Source: WLJO01 sp032117595 (GTDB lineage Bacteria > Actinomycetota > Acidimicrobiia > Acidimicrobiales > Ilumatobacteraceae). Taken from it: a stretch of DNA of 64,000 nucleotides. The notes under the pieces are model-generated. The model searched no databases, was not told the origin of the DNA, and saw only the letters and a program-made list of their open reading frames with translations. This document shows, piece by piece, positions 25,582-34,342 of the stretch. A program made the position numbers and the translations under genes. The DNA is taken from NCBI GenBank assembly GCA_032117595.1, contig JAULYZ010000003.1, forward strand, positions 1 through 64,000, read 5' to 3'. The first letter of the stretch is position 1. Every line of letters begins with the position of its first letter.

Positions 25582-27006
25582 TCAGCGTTGCACGCCGGCG
25601 GAGCGCAGCACACTGCCCGCTGCGTTCCAGCCACACATGCCGTGCACCGCAGCGCCCGGCGGGGTGGAGGCCGAGCAGAGCCACACGCCGTCGAGCGGTG
25701 TGCGGTAGGGGTCGAGCGCGAAACGCGGGCGCGCCAGCAGTTGCAGGCCGCTCATCGAGCCGCCGGCAAAGTCGCCGCCGATGGCTGCGGGGTTGTAGGT
25801 GGCGAAGGTGGGTGCGGTGCGCACGGAGCGACCGAGCACGAGATCGCGCCATCCGGGGGCGAAGCGGTCGAACTGGGCCTCGATGCGGTCACTCACATCG
25901 AGCGGCGATGCATTCGGTACGTGGCAGTACGCCCAGAGCGTGTGGCGGCCGTCGCCGGTGCGACTCGGGTCCACCACCGACGCCTGCGCCACCAGGACGA
26001 ACGGCGATTCGTGGACGCCACCGCGTCGCACGGCCGACTCACTGGCTGCCACCTCGTCGAAGGTGCCGCCGAGATGCAGCGTTGCGGTGCGGCGTGCCTC
26101 GGGAGAGCGCCACGGCATCGGCCCGCTCAGCACGTAGTCCACCTTGCAGGCGCTCCAGCCGTAGCGGAAGCGCCGGTACGGACGTGCCGCGCGCGCAGAC
26201 AGACGCGATCCCGCCATCGACACGAACTGGCGGGGCGACACATCGAGCAGCACTGCGTCGGCAGCGGGGAGTTCGCGCAGATCGGTGACCTCGCTGTTCA
26301 GCACGAAACGCCCGCCGTGCGTGCGGACCACCGAGGCCAGGGCCTCGACGACGGCTTGCGAGCCGCCCGCTGCAACCGGCCAGCCCACTGCATGACCGAG
26401 CGCACCGATCATCACCCCGAGCCCACCGGTGAAGGGACGGTTGAGCGGGAGGCATGAATGAGCAGCGAGTCCTGCGAGCAGCGCAGGTGCCTCGTCGCCG
26501 GCGAACGCACGCTGCACCAGCGAGGCGGGCCACAGGCCGCGCACGCCGAACACGGCTGCGGCAACGAGGTCGTCGGGCCACGCGAGCAGGGGTCCCTGGG
26601 TGAAGGCGTTCACTGCGGCGAAGCGGTCGAGCAGTGGTTGCACGAGCCGGCGCCAGCGGCGGGCATCGGCGGTGGGCATCTGGGCAACGGTGTCGTCGAG
26701 CGAGCGATGCAGCGCCACGGCCCGGTCGGCGTCGATGGGGTGAACGAGCGGGATCTCGGGGTGCAACCACTGCAGGCCGTGCTGCTCGAGGTGCAGCGCA
26801 GCGAACGCTGCCGACGCCGCACCCGAGGGGTGCACGGCAGCACAGACATCGTGGAGCACGCCGGGCTCGATGAGTTCGGCCGTGCGACTGCCACCGCCGA
26901 TGGTGGGGCGTGCCTCGTACACGGTGACGTCCCATCCCTCGCGGGCGAGGCGTGCTGCAGCGGTGAGCCCATTCGGGCCGGCACCCACGATGATGGCGTT
27001 GCGCAT
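25582..27006 (-). CDS. FAD-dependent oxidoreductase, phytoene-desaturase/CrtI-like
   Basis: A 474-aa flavoprotein. The dinucleotide motif IIVGAGPNGLTAAARLAREG is at residues 5-24, followed by VYEARPTIGGGSRTAEL. The C-terminal FAD-contact segment ends LCSASTPPGAAVHGMCGWNAA. It belongs to the NAD(P)/FAD-dependent desaturase and isomerase superfamily. There are no other carotenoid genes nearby, so a carotenoid role is not supported. It lies 13 bp after larC and 22 bp before the sulfurtransferase, consistent with one operon. Confidence 0.86.
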   Translation of the reverse strand: MRNAIIVGAGPNGLTAAARLAREGWDVTVYEARPTIGGGSRTAELIEPGVLHDVCAAVHPSGAASAAFAALHLEQHGLQWLHPEIPLVHPIDADRAVALHRSLDDTVAQMPTADARRWRRLVQPLLDRFAAVNAFTQGPLLAWPDDLVAAAVFGVRGLWPASLVQRAFAGDEAPALLAGLAAHSCLPLNRPFTGGLGVMIGALGHAVGWPVAAGGSQAVVEALASVVRTHGGRFVLNSEVTDLRELPAADAVLLDVSPRQFVSMAGSRLSARAARPYRRFRYGWSACKVDYVLSGPMPWRSPEARRTATLHLGGTFDEVAASESAVRRGGVHESPFVLVAQASVVDPSRTGDGRHTLWAYCHVPNASPLDVSDRIEAQFDRFAPGWRDLVLGRSVRTAPTFATYNPAAIGGDFAGGSMSGLQLLARPRFALDPYRTPLDGVWLCSASTPPGAAVHGMCGWNAAGSVLRSAGVQR

Positions 27007-27019
27007 GCTGACGGCCGCC

Positions 27020-28246
27020 CTATTGCTGCTGCTGTTGCTGTTGCTGTTGCTGTTGGTGACGACTGCGTGCCTCGTGCTCGGCGGCCTGTTGCACCGAGCG
27101 CAGCGGGCGATCGAGTGCGCGCGCTGCTGCGGCCGCGTCGTCGTACTCGGCCTTCAGCCGGCCGCCCGAACGCTTCACGCGCACTCGGTGTCCGTCCACA
27201 CTCACCTCGACGACATCGCGCTCCTCCGCCCAGCGTTCCAGCACGCTCACCCGCACGCCGAGCGTTCCGGTGTGAGTAGTGATGCAGCGCCGCAGCAACT
27301 CGGTGTGCGCTGCATCGGCAAGCACCCGCAGGGTGTGCGCGGGACGGCCCTTCTTCATGACGATGGGCGTGGCCCAGGCATCAAGAGCGCCGGCGCGCAG
27401 GCACTCCTCGATGGCGAACGCGAGCTGTTCACCGGTGATGTCGTCGAGGTTCGTCTCGAGCAGCACCACGGCACCGGGTTGCGTTGCGGTGGCTGCTTCG
27501 TCCACCACGAGCACCTGCAGCACGTTCGGGCGGTGGGCGGGGTTGCGACCACCTGCGCCGAGTCCGGTGGCGGTCACGGTGCCGGTGGGGAGCGGGCCGT
27601 GCGCATCGGCGAGTGCGGCCATGAGCGCAACGCCGGTGGGCGTGGCGAGCTCGCTCGGTTCGTCGAGGCCCGTGAGCACGAGGCCGTGGCGTGCGGCGAT
27701 GGCGGCGACGGCGGGGGCCGGGTTGGGCAGCACGCCGTGCGCTGCACGGACCTCTCCCCTGCCCACGCTGATGGGTGAGCACACCACGCGCTCAACACCG
27801 AGCACCTCGAGTGCGGCGCACACGCCCACCACGTCGACGATGGCGTCGAGGGAGCCGACCTCGTGGAACTCCACGTCGTCCACCGCAGTGCCGTGCAGTG
27901 CGGCCTCTGCCTCGGCGAGCACAGCAAAGACGCGACACGCGCGTTCGCGGACGCGCGCCGGGAGCGGTGCTGCCTCGAGGCGCTCGCGGATGAGGCGGTA
28001 GGGGCGGTGGTGCTGGTGGTCGTCGGGGGCGTCCACGATGGCATGGGTGGCAACGAGGCCCTGTCGCTCGACGGTGTCGCTCCCGAGTGACCATCCCTCG
28101 ATACCGAGCAGGTCGATGATGCGCGAGACCGCAGCGGGATCGGCGCCTGCGTCGAGCAGGGCACCGAGGGTCATGTCGCCGCTCACGCCCGAGAAGCAGT
28201 GGAACCAAGCGGTGCGGCGCGTGCCCGGCACGGCCTGATCGCTCAC
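27020..28246 (-). CDS. larC: LarC, nickel-pincer cofactor biosynthesis (nickel insertion)
   Basis: A 408-aa LarC, the CTP-dependent nickel-insertion enzyme that completes the pincer cofactor of lactate racemase and related enzymes. It starts with the family opening AWFHCFSGVSGDMTLGALLDAGAD and contains EFHEVGSLDAIVDVVG and ETNLDDITGEQLAFAIEECL. It is one continuous frame, unlike L. plantarum larC, which needs a frameshift. The GTG start at 28246 overlaps the larB stop (GTGA). The last residues are an unusual run of 11 glutamines after His. Confidence 0.92.
   Translation of the reverse strand: MSDQAVPGTRRTAWFHCFSGVSGDMTLGALLDAGADPAAVSRIIDLLGIEGWSLGSDTVERQGLVATHAIVDAPDDHQHHRPYRLIRERLEAAPLPARVRERACRVFAVLAEAEAALHGTAVDDVEFHEVGSLDAIVDVVGVCAALEVLGVERVVCSPISVGRGEVRAAHGVLPNPAPAVAAIAARHGLVLTGLDEPSELATPTGVALMAALADAHGPLPTGTVTATGLGAGGRNPAHRPNVLQVLVVDEAATATQPGAVVLLETNLDDITGEQLAFAIEECLRAGALDAWATPIVMKKGRPAHTLRVLADAAHTELLRRCITTHTGTLGVRVSVLERWAEERDVVEVSVDGHRVRVKRSGGRLKAEYDDAAAAARALDRPLRSVQQAAEHEARSRHQQQQQQQQQQQ
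27023..27055 (-). repeat. CAG/CAA microsatellite coding poly-Gln at LarC C-terminus
   Basis: Eleven consecutive glutamine codons on the minus strand, mixing CAG and CAA, directly before the TAG stop. Five CAA/CAG alternations make a near-perfect hexanucleotide repeat. Such a tract can change length by slippage. Confidence 0.9.
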
Positions 28247-28995
28247 GACCGGCTCCGCAGGATCCGGGCAATCGCGCACGCTGCGCCGTAGCCGTTGTCG
28301 ATACCCACTACCGACACACCAGCAGCGCACGACGAGAGCATGGCGAGCAGCGCCGTCACCCCCTGCAGCGAGCTTCCGTAGCCGACCGAGGTGGGCACGG
28401 CCACCACGGGCGCCGAGGTGAGGCCGCCCACCACGCTCGCGAGCGCACCCTCCATACCGGCGCACACGATGACGGCGTCGGCGGCGTGCACGGCGTCGAC
28501 GTGCGCGAGGAGTCGGTGGAGGCCGGCAACGCCCACATCGACGAGACGACTCGGGGCGAACCCGTAGGCCTCGAGGGTGAGGATGGCCTCGTCGAGCACG
28601 GAGGTATCGGCGGTTCCCGCTGCTGCACAGAGCACGCGGTGCGTGGAGCGTTCGTGCTCGGCAGGGAGTCGCCATGCCACACAGCCGGCGCGCTGCAGAC
28701 CGTCGGGGTGTGCAGCGAGCACGGCCTTGGCCTGTTCGTCGTTGGCGCGCGTGACGAGCACCGGCCCGGTTCCGTGGGTGAGCAGCTCGCCGACGATGCG
28801 AACGCACTGCTCGGCGGTCTTGCCGGGCGCGTAGACGGCCTCGGGCAGACCCTGACGCAGGGCGCGGTGGTGATCAACGAGTGCGTCGCCCACATCGGCG
28901 AAGGGGAGTCGTTGGAGCCGTCGCACGGCGTCGTCGGCGCTGACACGTCCCGAGGCGATGTCGTCGATGAGTGCCCGCAACGTTGCTTCGTCCAC
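28243..28995 (-). CDS. larB: LarB, nicotinate adenine dinucleotide carboxylase/hydrolase
   Basis: A 250-aa LarB, which carboxylates NaAD and hydrolyses it in the first step of nickel-pincer cofactor synthesis. The N-terminal part (ALIDDIASGRVSADDAVRRLQRLPF) and the PurE-like C-terminal half (VVAVPTSVGYGSSLQGVTALLAMLSSCAAGVSVVGIDNGYGAA) are typical. The GTG at 28995 (VDEATLRALIDD) fits the usual length; the frame stays open far upstream only as antisense to pheA. larA and larE, the other pathway members, are not in the window. Confidence 0.92.
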   Translation of the reverse strand: MDEATLRALIDDIASGRVSADDAVRRLQRLPFADVGDALVDHHRALRQGLPEAVYAPGKTAEQCVRIVGELLTHGTGPVLVTRANDEQAKAVLAAHPDGLQRAGCVAWRLPAEHERSTHRVLCAAAGTADTSVLDEAILTLEAYGFAPSRLVDVGVAGLHRLLAHVDAVHAADAVIVCAGMEGALASVVGGLTSAPVVAVPTSVGYGSSLQGVTALLAMLSSCAAGVSVVGIDNGYGAACAIARILRSRS

Positions 28996-29043
28996 GTGCT
29001 TATTCTGACGGCGAAACCGGCCAGATTGGTAGCCTGACCGCTT

Positions 29044-29982
29044 ATGCATGTTCGGCCCACCGCCAGCATCGGGTACCTCGGACCCAGCGGCTCGTTCACG
29101 GAGCAGGCGCTCCTGGGTCAGGCCGACCTCGCTGCGTGCCGTCATGTGCTGTACCGAACGATGCCCGACATCCTCGACGCGGTGGATGCCGGCGAGGTCG
29201 ACTATGGGTTCGTCGCCATCGAGAACTCGATTGAGGGAGCGGTGAACCTCTCGCAGGACGAGTTGGCGTTCAACCACGACCTGCTCATCCAGCGGGAGGT
29301 GGTGATCGACATCGAGCACTGTCTCATGGCTCCCGCCGGGACCTCGCTCGACGGCATCACCACGGTGGTGTCCATGCCGGTGGCCACGGCGCAGTGCCAC
29401 AAGTTCCTCCGCAACCGACTCCGCTCGGCCGAGGTGCGCGTGGCCAACTCCACGGCCGAGGCAGCAAAGACCGTCGCCGACGAGCAGCGCACCGGCTGGG
29501 CGGCGATTGCGCCGCGCGTGGCGGCGCGCCTGTACGGGCTCGAGATCCTCGCCGAGGGCATCGGAGATGTGGACCACAACCAGACGCGGTTCGTCCTGGT
29601 GGCCCGCGAGGGCGTGCCTGCGCCCACCGGCAACGATCAGACCGCGCTCGTGGTGTACCAGCGGGCGAACGAGCCGGGGTCGCTCATCTCGATCCTGCAG
29701 GAGTTCGCGGCGCGTCGCATCAACCTCGAGAACCTCATCTCGCGCCCCACCAAGGAGGGCGGGCTCGGCGACTACTGCTTCATCATCTACGCGCACGGTC
29801 ACATCGCCGATGAGTTGCTGGCCGATGCAGTGCGGACGCTGCACGCCAAGCAGGGCCGGGTGAAGTTCCTCGGCTCGTACCCAGCGGCCAAGGAGCACAG
29901 CACGGCGAGCCGGATGCATGCCGACGAGCGCTGGCGCCAGGCCGACGACTGGGTGCGGCACCTGCAGTCGCAGATCGACTGA
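29044..29982 (+). CDS. pheA: prephenate dehydratase
   Basis: A 312-aa monofunctional prephenate dehydratase, which converts prephenate to phenylpyruvate for phenylalanine synthesis. The catalytic domain (about 8-190) starts IGYLGPSGSFTEQAL and ends with the conserved NQTRFVLVAR (about 179-188). An ACT regulatory domain (about 200-280) has SLISILQEFAARRINLENLISRPTKEG, the phenylalanine feedback site. It starts at ATG 29044, divergent from larB across 48 bp. Confidence 0.94.
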   Translation: MHVRPTASIGYLGPSGSFTEQALLGQADLAACRHVLYRTMPDILDAVDAGEVDYGFVAIENSIEGAVNLSQDELAFNHDLLIQREVVIDIEHCLMAPAGTSLDGITTVVSMPVATAQCHKFLRNRLRSAEVRVANSTAEAAKTVADEQRTGWAAIAPRVAARLYGLEILAEGIGDVDHNQTRFVLVAREGVPAPTGNDQTALVVYQRANEPGSLISILQEFAARRINLENLISRPTKEGGLGDYCFIIYAHGHIADELLADAVRTLHAKQGRVKFLGSYPAAKEHSTASRMHADERWRQADDWVRHLQSQID

Positions 29983-30145
29983 TCCGCACACTGCGGCCCG
30001 GGTCCGTTCTCAGTGCCTCATTGCGTCGCACGCAAGAGCGTGCTGGACTGAACTGACGCACCGGAGTGGAATGCCCAGCAAGACTGCGTTTCGCGACGTG
30101 GTTGACTGCGAATCGGATTCGACCGTGGGAGCGCAACGAGGGGAG

Positions 30146-31093
30146 TTACAGGATCGGTGGAAAGGTACTCCCGAACACCGCCCGCAGATCTTCCTCCAAC
30201 CCCTCGAGCCGGATCGTCTGCGTCCGGTTGCCGAGGGACGCGAGGTCGCCACGGAACCCCCGGCTGGCAAGGATCTGTTTCACTTTCGACAGGCGAACCG
30301 GTTTGTACTTGACCGGGACGATTTCGTAGTAGACCCACCGGCTGCCGAGATGTTCACGGTCAACGATCCGCGAAATCTCAATCGACGGATCGCTGCCGCT
30401 ACCGCGGTCTATCCACAGAACGAGGTCAGACGGACGGCGAGTTCTGTCCGGTCCCTCGTTTGGCTGACTCCATGATGCGCTGAGCACGAACCCGGTCTCT
30501 CTTGGCGTCGAGGCGACCCTGGCATCGATGGCTCGAGCGACGTAGGCGGGTTGGTGCAGCCGCGCAAACTGAAGCACCCTCACGGGCGGTGCTGACCCGC
30601 GATCGGGTGGCCCACCCGTTCCTGCCTTTCGGGCGGGCAATCTGCGAATTCGGCGGAGAAAGACTTCGTCAATCGCAATGCCCTCGGACACCAATCGGCG
30701 GACGAAAGAGCGTGCGTCTTTGACAATGCGCGGGTCGGAGCTAACTAGCGCGGCTTCGTCAAGTGACGCCGAGGTCTGTGACGCGTTCATCGAGCCAATA
30801 ACAGCCGTGTTGCCTACTGAAACAACCTTCGCGTGCAGGTTGGGGTGGTGGTAGAGCAAGACATTTCGACGGCTCAGCTCGAGGAGGGCGTCGAGGGAGG
30901 TAGCACCACTCTTAATGGCTCGATCCGAGGCGTCGCACACAATCGTGTCGCCACCTCTGAATTGGGGGAGAAGAAAGGGGGCCCCGGCGCCAAGAAAGGC
31001 AATGGCCGCCAGCCGCGGGCCACCGGAAAGTCGGCTCACCGCCGGCCACACACCGCCCGAACCACTCAACAAGGTCGTGCGAATCTCCGACAT
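30146..31093 (-). CDS. PLD-like phosphodiesterase/nuclease with one degenerate HKD motif
   Basis: A 315-aa protein starting MSEIRTTLLSGSGG at an ATG at 31093. A single phospholipase-D-type motif lies in residues about 105-130: NLHAKVVSVGNTAVIGSMNAS. It keeps His, Lys and the GSxN part, but the usual Asp is Gly. One HKD motif suggests a dimeric nuclease-like enzyme, as in PLD-type restriction enzymes. The rest is basic and unassigned. The stretch is visibly richer in A and T than its neighbours pheA and the SDR gene, hinting at transfer. Confidence 0.65.
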   Translation of the reverse strand: MSEIRTTLLSGSGGVWPAVSRLSGGPRLAAIAFLGAGAPFLLPQFRGGDTIVCDASDRAIKSGATSLDALLELSRRNVLLYHHPNLHAKVVSVGNTAVIGSMNASQTSASLDEAALVSSDPRIVKDARSFVRRLVSEGIAIDEVFLRRIRRLPARKAGTGGPPDRGSAPPVRVLQFARLHQPAYVARAIDARVASTPRETGFVLSASWSQPNEGPDRTRRPSDLVLWIDRGSGSDPSIEISRIVDREHLGSRWVYYEIVPVKYKPVRLSKVKQILASRGFRGDLASLGNRTQTIRLEGLEEDLRAVFGSTFPPIL

Positions 31094-31274
31094 TGGTCTG
31101 ACCTCCGCGTTCGGTTCTTTTGACAGTAGTTCGGACGCGGAAATCGCGCTCCGACTTGAACCTGAGCGGGTCATGGGCGCCCGACGCCTGCCTTCGCCCA
31201 CCACCCGAGTCCTGGGCAGAGCCCGAGACAAGAGCCCTCGGGTCACACGCAGCGGCCCGACCTACGATGACGCC

Positions 31275-32168
31275 ATGAGCGCATCGGGGAACTCACAACA
31301 GGTCGCCGTGGTCACGGGGGCGAACTCGGGAATCGGCCGGGCGTGTGCCATCCACCTCGCTGCGCAGGGGATGCGCGTGTTCGGCACGGTGCGCGAGGTG
31401 TCCAAGGCCGCCAAGCTCGAGGCGATGGCCGCCGATGCCGGTGTGTCGGTGGAACTGGTGGAGCTCGATGTTGCCGACGACGACTCCGTGCGCAACGGCT
31501 TCGCGAAGATCCTCGCTGCCGCCGGACGCGTGGACCTGTTGGTGAACAACGCCGGCGTGGGCGGCAATGCGGTGGCCGAGGAGTGCCCGACGAGCCTGTA
31601 CCTCGAGGTGATGAACATCAACCTGTGCGGGCCGGCGCGCTGTGCGCAGGCGGTGCTGCCGGGCATGCGCGAACGACGAAGCGGCTGCATCGTGAACATC
31701 AGTTCCATCACCGGCAAGATCGCAGCACTCGCGCAGTCGCCGTACGTGGCGTCGAAGTTCGCGCTCGAGGGTCTCTCCGACGGTCTCGCGCAGGAACTTG
31801 CTCCGTTCGGCATCCGGGTGGTGGTGATCGAGCCCGGCATCACCAAGTCGGCGATCTTCGCGAAGAACGTGGACGCACCGAACCAGACCGGCGCGTACGA
31901 CGCTCATTACCGACGGCTCTTCCAGTTCTACGCGGCAGGAATCCCGGTGGCCACCGACCCGATGGAGGTGGCCGAGGTGGTTCACCACGCGTACACCACC
32001 GATTCCCCGCAGTTGCGGTACGTCACCTCGTGGGGGGGCAAGGAATTGATCGAGGGCCGGGCTCGCATCAGCGATGCGGACTGGATCGGTCTTGGGGCCA
32101 TCGAGGACGATGCCGAGTACTACGCACGGTTCAAGGAGCTGTTCGGCCTCGACATCGCGCCGCGCTGA
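31275..32168 (+). CDS. short-chain dehydrogenase/reductase
   Basis: A 297-aa classical SDR. The cofactor loop is TGANSGIGRA (about 14-23), with NNAGVGG (about 95) and catalytic YVASK (Tyr about 158). VEPGITKSAIF-like sequence and a 50-residue C-terminal extension follow. It probably oxidises or reduces a hydroxyl group with NAD(P). The ATG at 31275 follows the low-GC gap. The frame upstream to 30915 is antisense to the PLD gene and not coding. A tRNA-Ser gene lies 103 bp downstream. Confidence 0.9.
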   Translation: MSASGNSQQVAVVTGANSGIGRACAIHLAAQGMRVFGTVREVSKAAKLEAMAADAGVSVELVELDVADDDSVRNGFAKILAAAGRVDLLVNNAGVGGNAVAEECPTSLYLEVMNINLCGPARCAQAVLPGMRERRSGCIVNISSITGKIAALAQSPYVASKFALEGLSDGLAQELAPFGIRVVVIEPGITKSAIFAKNVDAPNQTGAYDAHYRRLFQFYAAGIPVATDPMEVAEVVHHAYTTDSPQLRYVTSWGGKELIEGRARISDADWIGLGAIEDDAEYYARFKELFGLDIAPR

Positions 32169-32271
32169 CGGCTGCCTGCGCCGGTGCTCTCGCACCAGCA
32201 CAACGAGCGCAGGCACAACGGGCATCGGTGCAACGGCAGAGGGATGTGCAGACGCCGTTAGCCTGTTGGAC

Positions 32272-32359
32272 GGAACGGTGGCAGAGCGGACAAATGCAGC
32301 CGCCTTGAAAGCGGCCGGCCCACAAGGCCCGGGGGTTCGAATCCCTCCCGTTCCGCCAT
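32272..32359 (+). tRNA. tRNA-Ser (anticodon UGA)
   Basis: The acceptor stem pairs GGAACGG (32272-32278) with CCGTTCC (32349-32355), followed by G and an encoded CCA. The anticodon stem GCCGC/GCGGC carries loop CTTGAAA with anticodon TGA, which reads UCA serine codons. The long variable arm and the T loop GGTTCGAATCC fit class II serine tRNA. The defence genes begin 38 bp past its 3' end. Confidence 0.95.
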
Positions 32360-32397
32360 GTGATGTCGCGCGACATCGGAAACTCCCGAACCCCCAT

Positions 32398-33258
32398 TCA
32401 GGGTTCGGGTTGCTCGTCGCCGGGACTGCTCGGCCTCGCGTGAGTTGCCGGAAACGCAGTAGCGAGCCGCTGTGCGAAGTCGACGACCTGCTCCGGCGTG
32501 AGCGGACCGGGGCCGTTGATGGACTCCGCAAGTGCACGCGGATAGGTGCACAGAACACCGTCGAGCGTGAACGGCTTGTCGAAGACTCCCCACTCGGCAT
32601 CGGTGAAGCAGAGCACTTGGCTCACGGATACTTCATCGCTGCCAAGTACCTCGGTGACGGCCTTGCGTTGCCAGGTGAGCCCTTGGACTGCCTTCGTGCG
32701 GTCCCGACCACCGACGTACAACCGAAGGTCAGTTCGGAACCATCCGCCGACGTCGCGTCGCTGCACACGACCGCGGAACGCCTTGGCGTCGATGATCCAG
32801 ATCCCGGTTGGGGCGATCACCAGATGATCGATGTTTCCCCGGGTGCCCGGCACCTTGCGGTCGTGCAGCGGAATAGCCCGGTCGGTCAGCCGAGCGTGGA
32901 GCACCGTGGCCAGACGCTCCTCGCCGCTCGCTCCCCGCGCCCATGCCCGCGTCGACTGGGGCTCCTCCGTGAGGAACTTCACCACTCCGGCAAAGCGCCC
33001 CCACTTGGCGTCGATTGCTGCCTCGCGCTTCGTCTTCCGCCGTTCGTACTCCTTGCGGGCCGACGCTCCGGCGACCCCGGAATCAGGGGGCTCGGCTACG
33101 TCGGATGTCGCGGCAACAACACCGGATGATTCGTAACAGGCCAGACAGGTGACCGTCTTGGGCCCGTCGTCCCACCACGCTTTGCTCTTCGCGGGCAATG
33201 AAGCCGCGCATTGCCGGCACAAACCCGCATACCGGAGGGAAATCAGTCGCTGGGCCAT
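32398..33258 (-). CDS. NERD-domain nuclease with N-terminal zinc-finger
   Basis: A 286-aa protein. Two Cys pairs (CRQC 14-17 and CLAC 38-41) form a likely zinc ribbon. A basic helix at about 65-85 precedes a NERD domain (about 105-225), a PD-(D/E)XK-type nuclease with Glu113, Asp144 in GNIDHLVIAP, and IIDAKAF (Asp157, Lys159). NERD proteins are DNA-processing nucleases of mostly unknown role. It is the first gene after the tRNA, its 3' end facing it. No partner helicase follows. Confidence 0.85.
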   Translation of the reverse strand: MAQRLISLRYAGLCRQCAASLPAKSKAWWDDGPKTVTCLACYESSGVVAATSDVAEPPDSGVAGASARKEYERRKTKREAAIDAKWGRFAGVVKFLTEEPQSTRAWARGASGEERLATVLHARLTDRAIPLHDRKVPGTRGNIDHLVIAPTGIWIIDAKAFRGRVQRRDVGGWFRTDLRLYVGGRDRTKAVQGLTWQRKAVTEVLGSDEVSVSQVLCFTDAEWGVFDKPFTLDGVLCTYPRALAESINGPGPLTPEQVVDFAQRLATAFPATHARPSSPGDEQPEP

Positions 33259-33307
33259 GGTGTGTCACCGAACCGGCATCGACAGCCGCCGAATGAGTCG
33301 CCCTCAA

Positions 33308-34342
33308 TCAGAACGTGCCGAGTTCTCGATCTACGACATAGACCTGTCTGATGGGCAGCAACTGCTTCCACTCGGGGTCTAGCGACTCATAGTGCTCGAG
33401 TACCAGGTCCACCAACTGGGCTCCATTCACGAGTCGGAGGTCATGCCGGATCCGCTCCATTCGAATGGCATCGCTCGAGTAGTTGCCCAAGGTGATGAAC
33501 ATGCCCACCTCGCCACCACCGGGCGCGAGAGTGCCCACCAGTTTCTGCACCTCGGGGCCACCAATAGTGTTCACCATTCGCTTGCACTGCACCTTGATGA
33601 GGGGCGGCTCCAGGCCGAGTGGATCACGGTATGCAACGACGTCGACGCCACCATCGCCGGAGTACTGCGTGGCGGTCGAGCGATAGCCCATTGCCCGGAG
33701 CAGGGCAGCGACGAACTCCTCAAAACTCTGCGGCCCGAGCCCACGGTGGAGGGTGTTGATGACGAAGTCCCGGGTGTGGTCGGTGATCCTCCGCACGTTC
33801 GGGGTGTCGTCCGACTCGCCCAGTTGGCCAGCCCCGCCACCCGGACCCGACCCGCCGCCCGGGCCCCCCGACACGCCTTTTCCATTGAGGAACCCGAGGA
33901 ACTCGGCTGCATGCCGGTTCACCTTGAACAGCGTGACTGCCGAGCCGATCTCATAGAGCGCGCTCTGCGAGAACTCCACCCGCGGCACCCCAGTACGCAG
34001 CCACGTGACGGGCCGACGGTGCCGGTGGTACTCCGCCTCCGCGTCGAAGTAGTAATCGCCGGAGATCCTGCCGAAATTGAGCGTGCTGTCAGCTTTGTTC
34101 GGGCCGATCACATAGTCGCCGATGGCCATCCCGGTGGCGAATCGGTTGAGGACCCCGGCCCACACGGGAATGGCACCGGGTTTCGCGGTCGGGTACGCCG
34201 CAGCCAACTGCCGTTTCAGGTCTGCGCCAGGTCCGGTCAGTGGCCGGAGATCGCCAATTTCGTCCCAACCGACGCTGACGAATTCTCCCCTGATCAAGTC
34301 AAGCGAGGGTCGGTCATTGTGAATACCCCAGACGGTCGTCAT
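33308..34342 (-). CDS. Mrr-like restriction endonuclease
   Basis: A 344-aa two-domain protein. The N-terminal domain (about 1-145, MTTVWGIHND... GDYVIGPNKADSTLNFGRISGDYYF) is the PUA/EVE-like part often seen in Mrr-type proteins. A Gly-rich hinge (about 156-175) leads to the Mrr catalytic domain (about 185-320) with the PD-(D/E)XK core GGVDVVAYRD (Asp234) and VQCKR (Gln252-Cys-Lys254). Mrr enzymes cut modified or foreign DNA. The ATG at 34342 is preferred over the upstream start because it opens the conserved domain. It is 49 bp upstream of the NERD gene. Confidence 0.86.
   Translation of the reverse strand: MTTVWGIHNDRPSLDLIRGEFVSVGWDEIGDLRPLTGPGADLKRQLAAAYPTAKPGAIPVWAGVLNRFATGMAIGDYVIGPNKADSTLNFGRISGDYYFDAEAEYHRHRRPVTWLRTGVPRVEFSQSALYEIGSAVTLFKVNRHAAEFLGFLNGKGVSGGPGGGSGPGGGAGQLGESDDTPNVRRITDHTRDFVINTLHRGLGPQSFEEFVAALLRAMGYRSTATQYSGDGGVDVVAYRDPLGLEPPLIKVQCKRMVNTIGGPEVQKLVGTLAPGGGEVGMFITLGNYSSDAIRMERIRHDLRLVNGAQLVDLVLEHYESLDPEWKQLLPIRQVYVVDRELGTF

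Noticed and set aside
27001..27058. A plus-strand gene coding poly-Leu from the CTG/TTG run
   Set aside because: The run is the minus-strand poly-Gln tail of LarC; the plus frame is open only by chance.
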